The notes: generated by a model from the letters alone, not told the origin. A stretch of DNA of 64,000 bases from Pseudomonas sp. GGS8 (GCF_024168645.1 NZ_JALJWF010000001.1:983001-1047000); one strand, 5' to 3'; positions 52,575 to 61,688 are shown, numbered from the stretch's first letter. Program-made: numbers and translations.

Positions 52575-53924
52575 CTAAAGCAGGTAAGAAAGGCCTACGG
52601 TCAGGCCGAAGGCGACCAGCGAGATCAGCGTTTCAAGCACTGTCCAGGTCTTGAAGGTCTGGATGACGGTCATGTTGAAGTATTCCTTGATCAACCAGAA
52701 GCCGCCGTCGTTGACGTGGGAAAAGATAACCGACCCCGCCCCCGTCGCCAGCACCAACAACTCCGGATGCGGATACCCCAGCCCCATGGCCACCGGCGCG
52801 ACAATCCCTGAAGCGGTGGTCATGGCCACGGTGGCGGAACCGGTGGCGATGCGCATCAACGCGGCGAACAGCCAGCCCATCAACAGCGGTGACAACTGGA
52901 ATTCATTGGCCAGGCTGACGATCTGATCGGTCACGCCAGCGTCCACCAGAATCCGGTTCAAGCCACCGCCGGCGCCGACCAGCAAGGTGATGCTGGCGGT
53001 CGGCGCCAGGCATTCATTGGTGAACTTGAGGATCGATTCGCGGTTGAAGCCCTGGGCCAGGCCGAGGGTCCAGAAACTCAGCAAGGTCGCCAGCAGCAAG
53101 GCAATCACCGAGTTGCCGATGAACAGCAGGAACTGATTGAAACCGCTGCCCGGTGTGGAGATCAGGTTGGCCCAGCCGCCGATCAACATCAGCACCACCG
53201 GCAACAGAATGGTCGCCATGGTGACACCGAAACCCGGCAGGCTGTCGCGCGGCTCACGCTCGAGGAACTGGCGCTCCAAAGGGTTATCCGCCGGCAGTTG
53301 AATGCGCGGCACGATGAATTTGGCGTACAGCGGACCGGCGATGATCGCGGTCGGAATACCGATCAGAATCGCATAGAGCAACGTCTGCCCCACCGATGCC
53401 TGATAGACCTGCACCGCCAGCATCGCCGCCGGGTGTGGTGGTACCAGCGCGTGGACCACCGAGAGCCCCGCAACCATTGGCAAACCGACCATCAGAATCG
53501 ATACGCCCACCCGCCGCGCCACGGTGAATGCGATGGGCACCAGCAAGACAAAACCGACCTCGAAGAACAGCGGCAGCCCTACAAGAAAGGCGATACAGAC
53601 CATCGCCCAGTGGGCATTTCTCTCACCGAAACGGTCGATCAACGTGCGTGCCACCTGCTCGGCGCCACCGGATTCGGCCATCATCTTGCCGAGCATCGTG
53701 CCCAGCGCCACCACCAGCGCAATGTGCCCCAGCGTCTTGCCAACCCCGGCCTCGTACGCCCCCACCACCCCCGAAGGCGGCATCCCCGCCAACAGCGCCA
53801 GGCCGATGGACACCAGGGTGATCACGATGAAGGGATTGATCCGGTAACGGGCGATCAGAACGATCAGCGCAATGATGGCGATGGCGGCATAAACCAACAG
53901 CCAATAGCCGAAGGAAAGCGTCAT
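52575..53924 (-). CDS. GntP-family H+ symporter
   Basis: 449 residues with 12–14 membrane helices. The family segments GTMLGKMMAESGGAEQVARTL and VGAGGGLNRILVDAGV are present. GntP members carry gluconate or D-serine; beside a D-aminoacylase the substrate could be a D-amino acid or its N-acyl form (inference). First gene of the three-gene operon. Confidence 0.9.
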   Translation of the reverse strand: MTLSFGYWLLVYAAIAIIALIVLIARYRINPFIVITLVSIGLALLAGMPPSGVVGAYEAGVGKTLGHIALVVALGTMLGKMMAESGGAEQVARTLIDRFGERNAHWAMVCIAFLVGLPLFFEVGFVLLVPIAFTVARRVGVSILMVGLPMVAGLSVVHALVPPHPAAMLAVQVYQASVGQTLLYAILIGIPTAIIAGPLYAKFIVPRIQLPADNPLERQFLEREPRDSLPGFGVTMATILLPVVLMLIGGWANLISTPGSGFNQFLLFIGNSVIALLLATLLSFWTLGLAQGFNRESILKFTNECLAPTASITLLVGAGGGLNRILVDAGVTDQIVSLANEFQLSPLLMGWLFAALMRIATGSATVAMTTASGIVAPVAMGLGYPHPELLVLATGAGSVIFSHVNDGGFWLIKEYFNMTVIQTFKTWTVLETLISLVAFGLTVGLSYLL

Positions 53925-53986
53925 GCGGTACTCCTCGAAAGGGTCACGTCGAATGGGTTATGAAACTCATAAATCATTTCGATGCG

Positions 53987-54011
53987 TTACTTTCAAACGA
54001 CGTGAAAGTAA
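53987..54011. promoter_or_regulatory. Inverted repeat upstream of the gntP-rpiR-deacylase operon
   Basis: TTACTTTCA, a 7-base spacer, and TGAAAGTAA form a perfect 9-bp inverted repeat 63 bases before the first gene. It is a likely operator for the RpiR protein. Confidence 0.65.
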
Positions 54012-54100
54012 TTTTCGTGGAGGGATATGGGATGTCGTGCAGAGGTATGGGAAGTCGCGGGTTATGAAAATCGGACAGTGGAATTTTCATCCCTCTACGC

Positions 54101-54131
54101 TGATCGTTCCCCCAGAACGTGGGAACGATCA
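54101..54131. terminator. Hairpin of the TGATCGTTCCC repeat family
   Basis: TGATCGTTCCC pairs with GGGAACGATCA; second copy of the palindrome at 23688. It lies just after the SulP stop, on the minus strand. Confidence 0.75.
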
Positions 54132-54141
54132 CTCATCGATT

Positions 54142-55587
54142 TCAATCGTGATGCTCGCGCGCGCGTTTGAGTAGTTTCTTGCAGCGTTCGGACAAGTGCA
54201 GCACGCGTAGCTGCTTGCCAGCCTTGGTGTAGCGCTCGCGCAATGTCTTCAGTGCGGCGATGGCCGAATAGTCGATAAAGCTCAAGTGGCGACAGTCGAC
54301 GGTGACCACGGACGGGTCATTGGCGGGATCGAACTGGTTGAGAAAAGGCGTCGTCGAGGCGAAGAATAACGTGCCATGCAGGAGGTAGAGCTTGCTGCCG
54401 TCGGCTTCAACGTGACTGTCGGCATACAGTTCGCGAGCCTGTTGCCAGGCAAAGTTGAGCGCCGCAATGATAATCCCGCACAACACGGCGATGGCCAGAT
54501 CGGTGAACACCGTAATCACCGTGACCGCGATGATCACCAAGACATCGTTCAGCGGCACCTTGTTCAGCACCCGCAGCGAAGCCCAGGCGAACGTCTGCTG
54601 CGACACCACGAACATCACCCCGACCAGTGCGGCCAGCGGGATGCGCTCGATCAGCGGCGAAAGGAACAGCACAAACAGCAGGATCATCCCCCCGGCTACC
54701 GCACCGGACAGCCGACCGCGACCACCGGAGCTGAGGTTGATCACGGTTTGCCCGATCATGGCGCAGCCGCCCATACCGCCGAACATACCGGAGACCACAT
54801 TGGCAGCGCCCAATGCTACGCACTCGCGATCCGGGTAACCGCGGCTCTCGGTGATCTCATCGGTCAGGTTCAAAGTCAGCAGAGTTTCCAGCAGACCGAC
54901 CAATGCCATCAATATCGCGTAAGGGGCGATGATGCGCAGGGTTTCCAGGCTCCAAGGGATGTCTGGCAAAGCAAATCCCGGCAAGCCACCGGCAATGTGC
55001 GCCATGTCGCCCAGGGTGCGGGTCGGCAGGCCGAGCAGGTAAACCGCCAGCCCGACACCCAGAATCGCCACCAGTGCCGGCGGCACGGCCCGCGTCAGGC
55101 GCGGCATCAGGTAAACGATGGCCATCGTCAGCGCCACCAGCCCGATCATCATGTACAACGGCGCACCACTCAACCAGGCTTCACCGCTCTTGAAGTGCTC
55201 CAACTGGGCCAGGGCAATGACGATCGCCAGGCCGTTGACGAAGCCAAGCATCACCGGGTGCGGCACCATGCGCACCAACTTGCCCAGCTTCAGCAGACCG
55301 AACGCCAGCATGATCAGCCCGCCCAGCAGCACCGTCGCCAGCAAATACTGGACACCGTGTTGCACCACCAACGCAATGATCACCACGGCCATCGAGCCAG
55401 CGGCACCGGACACCATCCCCGGCCGCCCACCGAAGAGCGCAGTCAGGGTGCAGATGATGAAAGCGCCGTAAAGCCCCATCAATGGATTGAGGTGGGCCAC
55501 CAGCGCGAAAGCGATACATTCGGGGAGCAGGGCGAAAGAGGTGGTGAGTCCGGCCAGGACATCGGCGCGCAGACGTTTGGGTTTCAT
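54142..55587 (-). CDS. SulP-family inorganic anion transporter
   Basis: 481 residues. About 10–12 membrane helices (FALLPECIAFALVAHLNPLMGLYGAFIICTL near the N-terminus) are followed by a STAS domain (about 385–481, VDCRHLSFIDYSAIAALKTL). Candidate substrates are sulfate or bicarbonate; none can be chosen. Single gene, not linked to cysteine or carbonic anhydrase genes here. Confidence 0.92.
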   Translation of the reverse strand: MKPKRLRADVLAGLTTSFALLPECIAFALVAHLNPLMGLYGAFIICTLTALFGGRPGMVSGAAGSMAVVIIALVVQHGVQYLLATVLLGGLIMLAFGLLKLGKLVRMVPHPVMLGFVNGLAIVIALAQLEHFKSGEAWLSGAPLYMMIGLVALTMAIVYLMPRLTRAVPPALVAILGVGLAVYLLGLPTRTLGDMAHIAGGLPGFALPDIPWSLETLRIIAPYAILMALVGLLETLLTLNLTDEITESRGYPDRECVALGAANVVSGMFGGMGGCAMIGQTVINLSSGGRGRLSGAVAGGMILLFVLFLSPLIERIPLAALVGVMFVVSQQTFAWASLRVLNKVPLNDVLVIIAVTVITVFTDLAIAVLCGIIIAALNFAWQQARELYADSHVEADGSKLYLLHGTLFFASTTPFLNQFDPANDPSVVTVDCRHLSFIDYSAIAALKTLRERYTKAGKQLRVLHLSERCKKLLKRAREHHD

Positions 55588-55680
55588 GGTTTACCTAAAA
55601 ATACAGGCGGAAAAAGAGGGACGCGGATGTTACGGAATTGACGGCGGGCCGGCCAGTGAATGGCGGGCCGAAAACGCAAT

Positions 55681-55770
55681 CGCGAGCAGGCTCGCTCCCA
55701 AAATGGACTTGCGTCGCTTCACAATAATGGGATCAACACAGAACCAATGTGGGAGCGAGCCTGCTCGCGA
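55681..55770. repeat. Inverted REP pair
   Basis: CGCGAGCAGGCTCGCTCCCA and TGGGAGCGAGCCTGCTCGCG lie as inverted copies about 50 bases apart, between the SulP and LysR genes. Confidence 0.8.
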
Positions 55771-55793
55771 TGAACGATAACGCGGTCGGCGAA

Positions 55794-56705
55794 TCAGCCC
55801 CTGAAATCGGCAATCGCATAAGCCGCCAACTTGCCCTGGATGAAGTCCAGAAAGCACTGGATCCGCAGGGCCAGTTGCGAGTTGCGGTAGTACACCGCGT
55901 TGATGGGTTGGCGATATCCGCTGTTGAACCCCGCCAGCAGCACCTGCAAGCGACCGGCGCGGATGTCGTCGATGGTCATGAAGTGCGACAGGCAGGCAAT
56001 GCCCTGACCGGCCAGCGCCAGGTGCCTGACCGTCTCGCCACTCGACGCGCTGATCGACGCCTGAATCGGCCAGCGGTCACCGTGGACATAGCGCAGTGGC
56101 CATTGGTTGAGGCCTTCGTTATGGGTAAAACCCAGCAGCGTGTGCTCGCTCAAATCCGCGACAGCGCTCGGTACGCCGTGTTGTTCCAGATACGCCGGGC
56201 TGGCGACGATGTGCAGCGGGCTGCAACCCAAGGAGCGGGCATGCAAGGTCGAGTCAGCCAGCGTGCCGATGCGAATGGCGATATCGGTGCTTTGTTCAAG
56301 CAAATCGATGATCAGGTCATTGCTGTTGAGTTCGAGCTGGATGTCTGGGTAGAGGCGGCGGAATTCATCGATGTACGGCACGATGGCGTGCAACATGAAC
56401 GGCGAGGCGGCGTTGATTCGCAGACGCCCGGACGGGGTTTGCTGGCGTGAGGACAGGCGTTCTTCGAGCTCGTCCATCTGATCGAGAATCAGTTTGGCGT
56501 GCTCGAAGAAGTACTTGCCCTCCTCAGTCAGGTCCATGCGCCGGGTGGTGCGGTTGATCAGTGTGGTGTCGAGTTTCGCCTCCAGCCGCGACAGCGTGCG
56601 GCTGACCGCCGACGGCGTTTGCCCGACCTGTTCGGCCGCAGCCGAAATCGACCCGCACTCAATCACGCAGACGAAAATCTGTAACTCGTCGGATCTGGCT
56701 TTCAC
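55794..56705 (-). CDS. LysR-family transcriptional regulator
   Basis: 303 residues. The N-terminal HTH (FVCVIECGSISAAAEQVGQTPSAVSRTLSRLEAKL, in part) is followed by a periplasmic-binding-like effector domain with RLRINAASPFMLHAIVPYIDEF. It is downstream of mdaB on the same strand, separated by REP repeats. In pseudomonads such regulators lie next to and control mdaB/antibiotic monooxygenase genes; this is inferred here. Confidence 0.9.
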   Translation of the reverse strand: MKARSDELQIFVCVIECGSISAAAEQVGQTPSAVSRTLSRLEAKLDTTLINRTTRRMDLTEEGKYFFEHAKLILDQMDELEERLSSRQQTPSGRLRINAASPFMLHAIVPYIDEFRRLYPDIQLELNSNDLIIDLLEQSTDIAIRIGTLADSTLHARSLGCSPLHIVASPAYLEQHGVPSAVADLSEHTLLGFTHNEGLNQWPLRYVHGDRWPIQASISASSGETVRHLALAGQGIACLSHFMTIDDIRAGRLQVLLAGFNSGYRQPINAVYYRNSQLALRIQCFLDFIQGKLAAYAIADFRG

Positions 56706-56755
56706 GTGTGTCCCTTATCAATGGTCCTGCGGCGCTCTAGTGTGGAGGGGGGTCA

Positions 56756-56945
56756 CCTGTGGCAAGGGAGCTTGCCTGTGGCGAGGGGGCTTGCCCCCGT
56801 TCGGCGGCGAAGCCGTCGTAAAATCAGTGACTGCGGACTGTCTGAACCACCGCGGTGGCAGATTCTGGGTCCGCTTCGCGCACCAACGGGGGCAAGCCCC
56901 CTCGCCACAGGGCCCCCTCGCCACACAAGTCCCCTCGCCACAGAT
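56756..56945. repeat. Composite REP element (GGCGAGGGGGCTTGCCCCC family)
   Basis: A left arm GTGGCGAGGGGGCTTGCCCCCGTTCGGCGGCGAAGCCGTCGT-like and a right arm ACGGGGGCAAGCCCCCTCGCCACA frame about 65 bases of unique sequence, followed by degraded repeats of CCCCTCGCCACA. The same design is at 61480. Arms quoted only in part. Confidence 0.8.
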
Positions 56946-56981
56946 TCGGTGCCTGCTTCAGATATCGATAGTAGCTGAGCG

Positions 56982-57572
56982 TTATGCCTTAAGGCCAAAC
57001 ACCTCGGTCAAGTGCCGCTCATAACGCGCCACATCAGCTTCGATGTTCGGACGTTTCATCACATCGACACACAAAAAGGTCGGCAAACCGGTCATGCCGA
57101 GGAAGGTGTTGGCCTTGTGGAACGGCAGGTACACCGCGTCCACGCCCTTGGCTTCGAAGAAGTCGGTCGAGTCGTCGAAGGCTTGCTGCGGGGCGTTCCA
57201 AGTCACCGACAGCATGTATTTTTTACCGTGCAACAAGCCGCCGCTGCCGTACTTCTGCGACGCGTCGGAACGCGTGCGGCCGTCGCTGGCGTAGAGGCTG
57301 CCGTGGCCTTCAGTGAAGACTTCATCGACGTACTTCTTGACCGTCCAGGGCGCGCCCATCCACCAGCCCGGCATCTGATAAATGATCACATCGGCCCAGA
57401 GGTATTTGGCGACTTCTTCGGCGACGTCATAGCCCTCGTCGATGAACGTGGTTTTCACATCCACACCACCGCGATCCAGCACGCTCAACGCTGCTTCGTG
57501 CAGCGTCGTGTTGTAGCGACCATCGGAGTGCGCAAATTTTTTGCCGCCATTGAGCAACAGAACTTTTTTCAT
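56982..57572 (-). CDS. mdaB: NAD(P)H:quinone oxidoreductase MdaB-like
   Basis: 196 residues with a flavodoxin-like fold: MKKVLLLNGGKKFAHSDGRYNTTLH at the start, YQMPGWWMGAPWTVKKYVDEVF near residue 70 and SVTWNAPQQAF near 125. It reduces quinones by two electrons, limiting oxidative damage. ATG at 57572 has the family start. Divergent from the monooxygenase gene, followed by a LysR gene. Confidence 0.92.
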   Translation of the reverse strand: MKKVLLLNGGKKFAHSDGRYNTTLHEAALSVLDRGGVDVKTTFIDEGYDVAEEVAKYLWADVIIYQMPGWWMGAPWTVKKYVDEVFTEGHGSLYASDGRTRSDASQKYGSGGLLHGKKYMLSVTWNAPQQAFDDSTDFFEAKGVDAVYLPFHKANTFLGMTGLPTFLCVDVMKRPNIEADVARYERHLTEVFGLKA

Positions 57573-57732
57573 GAGAAATCTCGCAAGGTTGAAATTCGAT
57601 GGCGGCAGCGTAGCGATCAGCCTCGCGCGGAATAAGCGCCCAATCCGCAAAACTAATTTGACCTATACGCACGAATTGACAGGCGATTATTGCAGTAGAT
57701 TTGCAGCGATTCTGACTGTTAAGGAGTTTCTG

Positions 57733-58047
57733 ATGAGCGAACTGCAAGGCTTCATCCTGCACGCCAAGACCCGCCCGGAAAAAGCCGAGGCCTTCGAAGC
57801 GTTCTTCCGTGCCTACGTCGAACCGAGTCGCGCCGAACCCGGTTGCATCGAGTACCACATGCTGCGAGACAAACAGGACCCGACGCTGTTTATCTTCTAC
57901 GAGATCTGGCAATCCCAGGCCCATCTGGACGTGCACTCGAACCTGCCGCACATGAAGCAGTTTCTCGACATGCGCATGGAGTATCTGGAGCGGGATTTCG
58001 ATATCCGCCCGATCGAAATGCTCAGCACATCGTCCGCTAGCCGCTGA
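57733..58047 (+). CDS. Antibiotic biosynthesis monooxygenase-domain protein
   Basis: 104 residues, one ABM (dimeric ferredoxin-like) domain: GFILHAKTRPEKAEAFEAFF and EPGCIEYHMLRDKQDPTLFIFYEIWQS-type sequence. YgiN-like members act with MdaB in quinone redox cycling. Shine-Dalgarno AAGGAG lies 6 bases before ATG. It overlaps the convergent TSUP gene by 11 bases. Confidence 0.88.
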   Translation: MSELQGFILHAKTRPEKAEAFEAFFRAYVEPSRAEPGCIEYHMLRDKQDPTLFIFYEIWQSQAHLDVHSNLPHMKQFLDMRMEYLERDFDIRPIEMLSTSSASR

Positions 58048-58801
58048 TCAGCAAATGGCCGCCGAGCACGCCGAGGCCAATGAAGAACACGCGCTTGAAC
58101 GACACGGCGCTGATCCGCTGGCGCAGCCATTGCCCCAGCAACATGCCAAGCACCGCCGGGATCAGCGCCAGCAGCGACGCGCTCAACTCGCCACCGCCGA
58201 GGGCGCCGCGCCATAACAGGCCCGCAGCCAACGCGAGGGTCGAGACGGTGAACGACAGGCCCAGCGCCTGCACCAGTTCATCTTTGTTCAAACCCAGCGC
58301 TTGCAGATAAGGCACCGCCGGAATCACGAAGACACCGGTGGCCGAGGTGATCACGCCCGTCAGCCCCCCGCAGAGCGGACCGAGCCAACGTTCGGTGCGA
58401 CCGCCGACGCGCAAGGTCGGCAGGAACAACCCGCTCAAGGCGTAAATCAACAACGCCACCCCCAGCCCCCGCACCACCCAATGCCCACCGGCCATGCCAA
58501 CCCACACTGTGCCGGCGCCTGTGCCGATGAAAATCGCCAGCAGCATCGGCCACAACCGGTGCAACAACCCGCGCAAATGACCGCCGAAGGTCAGTTGCCA
58601 GACGTTGGTCAACGTCGCGGGAATGATCAACAATGCCGCAGCCTGCGACGGTGCCATAGCCAGACCGAGCAAGCCCATGGCAATGGTCGGCAGACCGAGG
58701 CCGATCACGCCTTTGATCACCCCGGCCAGCAGGAAAGTGGCGACAACCAATAAAGACAAGGCCAAGCCCAGATGTTGATAGAACGCGGCAAGAGTATTCA
58801 T
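58037..58801 (-). CDS. TSUP-family (TauE/SafE) membrane transporter
   Basis: 254 residues with 8 membrane helices and the two repeats LAGVIKGVIGLGLPTIAMGLL and LCGGLTGVITSATGVFVIPA, each with the family G-rich motif. It likely exports a sulfonate or a related anion. ATG at 58801 is chosen from the hydrophobic start; the upstream frame is REP sequence. It is divergent from a LysR gene, which may control it. Confidence 0.9.
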   Translation of the reverse strand: MNTLAAFYQHLGLALSLLVVATFLLAGVIKGVIGLGLPTIAMGLLGLAMAPSQAAALLIIPATLTNVWQLTFGGHLRGLLHRLWPMLLAIFIGTGAGTVWVGMAGGHWVVRGLGVALLIYALSGLFLPTLRVGGRTERWLGPLCGGLTGVITSATGVFVIPAVPYLQALGLNKDELVQALGLSFTVSTLALAAGLLWRGALGGGELSASLLALIPAVLGMLLGQWLRQRISAVSFKRVFFIGLGVLGGHLLISG

Positions 58802-58904
58802 GGGGCTATCGTGGGCTCTGAAGGATGCCTTGAAAATCTGCCATATACTGAGGCTGCCTCTTGAATGGGTAGAGGCTGGAATTTTCGTTGCAACTGCTGA
58901 CGCC

Positions 58905-58987
58905 TTCGCGGGCAAGCCTCGCTCCACAGGGGATCTGTGATCGCCAGAACGACATAAATCCTGTAGGCGCGAGGCTTGCCCACGAAG
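58905..58987. repeat. Inverted REP pair
   Basis: TTCGCGGGCAAGCCTCGCTCC and its counterpart GCGCGAGGCTTGCCCACGAAGA face each other between the divergent TSUP and LysR genes. Confidence 0.78.
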
Positions 58988-59025
58988 ACATCCGCCCAGC
59001 CCACAAACCTCCCGAGGCTGTAACA

Positions 59026-59910
59026 ATGCACTTCGACCTCACCGACCTGCGCCTCTACCTGAACATCCTCGACACCGGCAACATCACCGCCGGTGCCGCC
59101 CGCAGCCATTTGTCCCTGGCGGCGGCGAGTGCACGAATCCGCGCGATGGAAGCTTCACTGGGCATCGAGTTTCTTGAGCGAGGTCGTCGCGGCGTCAGCC
59201 CGACTCCAGCCGGCAAGGCCCTGGCGCAGCACGCCAGAGTCCTTCTGCAACAGGCCGAGCGCATGCGGCAGGATCTGATCGAATACGCCAAAGGCGTCAA
59301 AGGCCAAGTGCGGTTGTTGTGCAATACCACAGCAATCACCGAGTACCTGCCGGAGTTGCTGGCAGACTTTCTGCGTGACCATCCAAACCTCGACATCGAC
59401 CTGCAAGAGCTGCCCAGCACACGCATCACCCACGCTTTACGTCAGGGCGCGGCAGACCTTGGGATCGTGTCCGACGCCGTGGATACCGATGGCCTTCAAA
59501 CCCGCTATTTCCGTGACGATCCGCTGGTGCTGATTCTGCCGCGTGATCACCCCTTGGCCGACACCGGACCGCTAAGTTTCAGCACCACTTTGCAGCACGA
59601 TTACGTCGGCCTGAACGCCAACAGCGCCTTGGCCGTTTACCTGGAAGAACAGGCCCTGCACAGCGGCTTGCGGATGCAGGTCCGCATCCGCGCCGATGGT
59701 TTCGAGGGCGTGATGCGCATGGTCGCCCGAGGTGCCGGGCTGGCGATCGTGCCCTTGGCGGCGGTCGAACGCTGGTCGGCTGAAACGCCATTCAAAAGCG
59801 TCGCACTGGAAGAGCCGTGGGCCCGACGCAAACTGTTGTTGTGCGCCCGGGACTTCGCCGTTCTGCCCGGTTATGCCCAGGCCTTGCTGAGCGCCTTGAC
59901 TCTCCCCTGA
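59026..59910 (+). CDS. LysR-family transcriptional regulator
   Basis: 294 residues. HTH at about 1–65 (LYLNILDTGNITAGAARSHLSLAAASARIRAME, in part) and a LysR substrate-binding domain from about 90. ATG at 59026 (MHFDLTDLRLYL) is chosen; an upstream frame through the REP pair is not likely. Divergent from the TSUP transporter, its most likely target. Confidence 0.92.
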   Translation: MHFDLTDLRLYLNILDTGNITAGAARSHLSLAAASARIRAMEASLGIEFLERGRRGVSPTPAGKALAQHARVLLQQAERMRQDLIEYAKGVKGQVRLLCNTTAITEYLPELLADFLRDHPNLDIDLQELPSTRITHALRQGAADLGIVSDAVDTDGLQTRYFRDDPLVLILPRDHPLADTGPLSFSTTLQHDYVGLNANSALAVYLEEQALHSGLRMQVRIRADGFEGVMRMVARGAGLAIVPLAAVERWSAETPFKSVALEEPWARRKLLLCARDFAVLPGYAQALLSALTLP

Positions 59911-59955
59911 GGGGCAGACTTTACCCTTGAGGTTTCATCTTCAGGGACCACTACG

Positions 59956-60531
59956 GTGAGCAAACGAATTCTGGTGATTCTCGGTCATCCGTCGAGTAAC
60001 AGTTTCTGCGGCGCACTGGCCGAACGCTACGCACAATCGGCGTTGCGTGCCGGGCATGAGGTGCGCCAGCTATGGCTGGGCAATATGAGCTTCGACCCGG
60101 TACTGCGTGAAGGTTATCAACAGGTGCAGCCGCTGGAAGCTGACCTGCGCCGCGCTCAGGCGGACATTCTGTGGGCCGAACACCTGACCCTGGTCTACCC
60201 GATCTGGTGGGGAGGCGTACCGGCGTTGCTCAAGGGCTTTTTCGATCGGGTGTTCCTGCCGGGTTTCGCCTTCAAGTACCGCGAAGGCAAAGCCTTCCCA
60301 GACAAACTCCTGCGCGGTCGCAGCGCGCATCTGCTGGTGACCATGGACACGCCACCCTGGTATTACCGCTGGATCTACCGCATGCCCGGGCTGCACCAGA
60401 TACGTAAAACCACCCTCGCCTTCTGCGGCATCGAACCCCGGCGCACTCTCACGTTCGGCCCGATTCTCGGCGCAAGCGACAGTCAGCGTGAGGCTTGGTT
60501 ACGGCAAGCCCAGGCTATCGCCAGCCACTGA
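59956..60531 (+). CDS. NAD(P)H-dependent quinone/flavin oxidoreductase (KefF/YwrO-like)
   Basis: 191 residues, Flavodoxin_2 fold: KRILVILGHPSSNSFCGALAERY at the start and LVYPIWWGGVPALLKGFFDRVF near residue 78. The start is GTG at 59956. It is 48 bases before the MerR gene and probably one transcript, which suggests it responds to an electrophile or oxidant sensed by that regulator. Confidence 0.9.
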   Translation: MSKRILVILGHPSSNSFCGALAERYAQSALRAGHEVRQLWLGNMSFDPVLREGYQQVQPLEADLRRAQADILWAEHLTLVYPIWWGGVPALLKGFFDRVFLPGFAFKYREGKAFPDKLLRGRSAHLLVTMDTPPWYYRWIYRMPGLHQIRKTTLAFCGIEPRRTLTFGPILGASDSQREAWLRQAQAIASH

Positions 60532-60579
60532 GTGTGCCGATAATGCGCCGGGTGTTACCACCGCAAAAAGGGACTTTTC

Positions 60580-60951
60580 ATGTACATCGGCCAAGCCGCA
60601 CAACGCTCCGGGACGACGATCAAGAGCATCCGCCATTACGAGTCGATCGGCTTGCTGCCGGCCGCTCAACGGCAAGGCAGATACCGTGTCTATGACCAAC
60701 AAAGCGTCGACCTGCTGATCCTCATCAAGTGCGCTCAACAATTGGGTTTCAGGCTCAAGGAACTCCAGGCGATCTTTACCGGGCATCAAGGCCGGGCGAT
60801 GCCCTGGTCATTGGCGCAGCAGGCCATCGATGCCAAGAAGTGCGAAATCAGCGAGAAGATTGCCGCACTCAGGCATCAACACGAGCAATTGGTCGAGTTC
60901 GAGAGCACCTTCCTGCAGGCCCGAATCGATTGCCCACTGGAAAGTCTTTGA
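60580..60951 (+). CDS. MerR-family transcriptional regulator
   Basis: 123 residues. Winged HTH (about 1–70, MYIGQAAQRSGTTIKSIRHYESIGLL) and a dimer coiled coil (about 80–115). The C-terminal region holds only one or two Cys (KKCEIS and DCPLESL), so a CueR-type metal site is uncertain. It follows the quinone reductase gene. Confidence 0.9.
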   Translation: MYIGQAAQRSGTTIKSIRHYESIGLLPAAQRQGRYRVYDQQSVDLLILIKCAQQLGFRLKELQAIFTGHQGRAMPWSLAQQAIDAKKCEISEKIAALRHQHEQLVEFESTFLQARIDCPLESL

Positions 60952-61074
60952 GGGTACCGCGCGTTTCTGGACAGCTCGATGTCGAATACAGACAACTGAG
61001 CGGAGCATGGGCGCTATAGGGTGCGACTTCAGTTCTTCAGTACCACTTTCTATATTCCAAGGCCCGGAGTCCAC

Positions 61075-61419
61075 ATGACCGCACCGATTACCGTTCTTCG
61101 CGACACTCACCCGTTGCCCGTGCTCGACGCCTGCAAATGGGAAAAGCTCGAAGGCGATCCGCACACCGTCAACCTCAACGCGTACACCAGCGAAGATGGC
61201 AGCAAGATCATGGGCACCTGGATCTGCACGCCGGGCAAGTGGTATGTGGAATACGTGAAGTGGGAGTACTGCCACTTCCAGGAAGGTTACTGCATCATCA
61301 CCCCGGAAGGCATGGCACCGATCCACCTGCGCGCCGGTGACATCTTCGTCATCGAGCCGGGGATGAAAGGCACGTGGGAAGTGGTTGAAACCGTACGCAA
61401 GTATTTCGTGTTTGCCTGA
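61075..61419 (+). CDS. Cupin-domain protein (DUF861/EutQ-like)
   Basis: 114 residues, one beta-barrel cupin: WICTPGKWYVEYVKWEYCHFQEGYCIITPEGMAPIHL-type central region and the end DIFVIEPGMKGTWEVVETVRKYFVFA. It belongs to the small Cupin_3 group that includes sugar and ureidoglycine-related proteins; function unknown. ATG at 61075 is chosen as the start of the conserved part. Confidence 0.85.
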   Translation: MTAPITVLRDTHPLPVLDACKWEKLEGDPHTVNLNAYTSEDGSKIMGTWICTPGKWYVEYVKWEYCHFQEGYCIITPEGMAPIHLRAGDIFVIEPGMKGTWEVVETVRKYFVFA

Positions 61420-61422
61420 TGC

Positions 61423-61457
61423 AAAAAACCGAGAGACCACCCGACGTGGTCTCTCGG
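61423..61457 (-). terminator. mmsAB terminator
   Basis: On the minus strand CCGAGAGACCAC pairs with GTGGTCTCTCGG and is followed by TTTTTT. It is 230 bases after mmsB, beyond the REP repeat, and convergent to the cupin gene. Confidence 0.75.
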
Positions 61458-61479
61458 CAAATATTGAATACGCCGCACC

Positions 61480-61670
61480 CGTGGCGAGGGGCTTTTGTGG
61501 CGAGGGGGCTCGCCCCCGTTCGGCGGCGAAGCCGTCGTCAAACCTGCCGACGCGGTATGACTGAAGGGATGCAGAAGGGAGCGCTCCGCACTCCAACGGG
61601 GGGCAAGCCCCCTCGCCACAGGCAAGCCCCCTCTACACAGGCAAGCCCCCTCACCACAGACAAGCCCACC
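61480..61670. repeat. Composite REP element with 19-bp tandem tail
   Basis: Same design as 56756: GTGGCGAGGGGGCTCGCCCCC..GGCGGCGAAGCCGTCGT, a unique core, then CGGGGGGCAAGCCCCCTCGCCACA. The right side continues as about 3.4 copies of a 19-bp unit CAAGCCCCCTCGCCACAGG (61603–61667) with small changes per copy. Confidence 0.82.
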
Positions 61671-61688
61671 AGCCATAATTCCGCCCCG

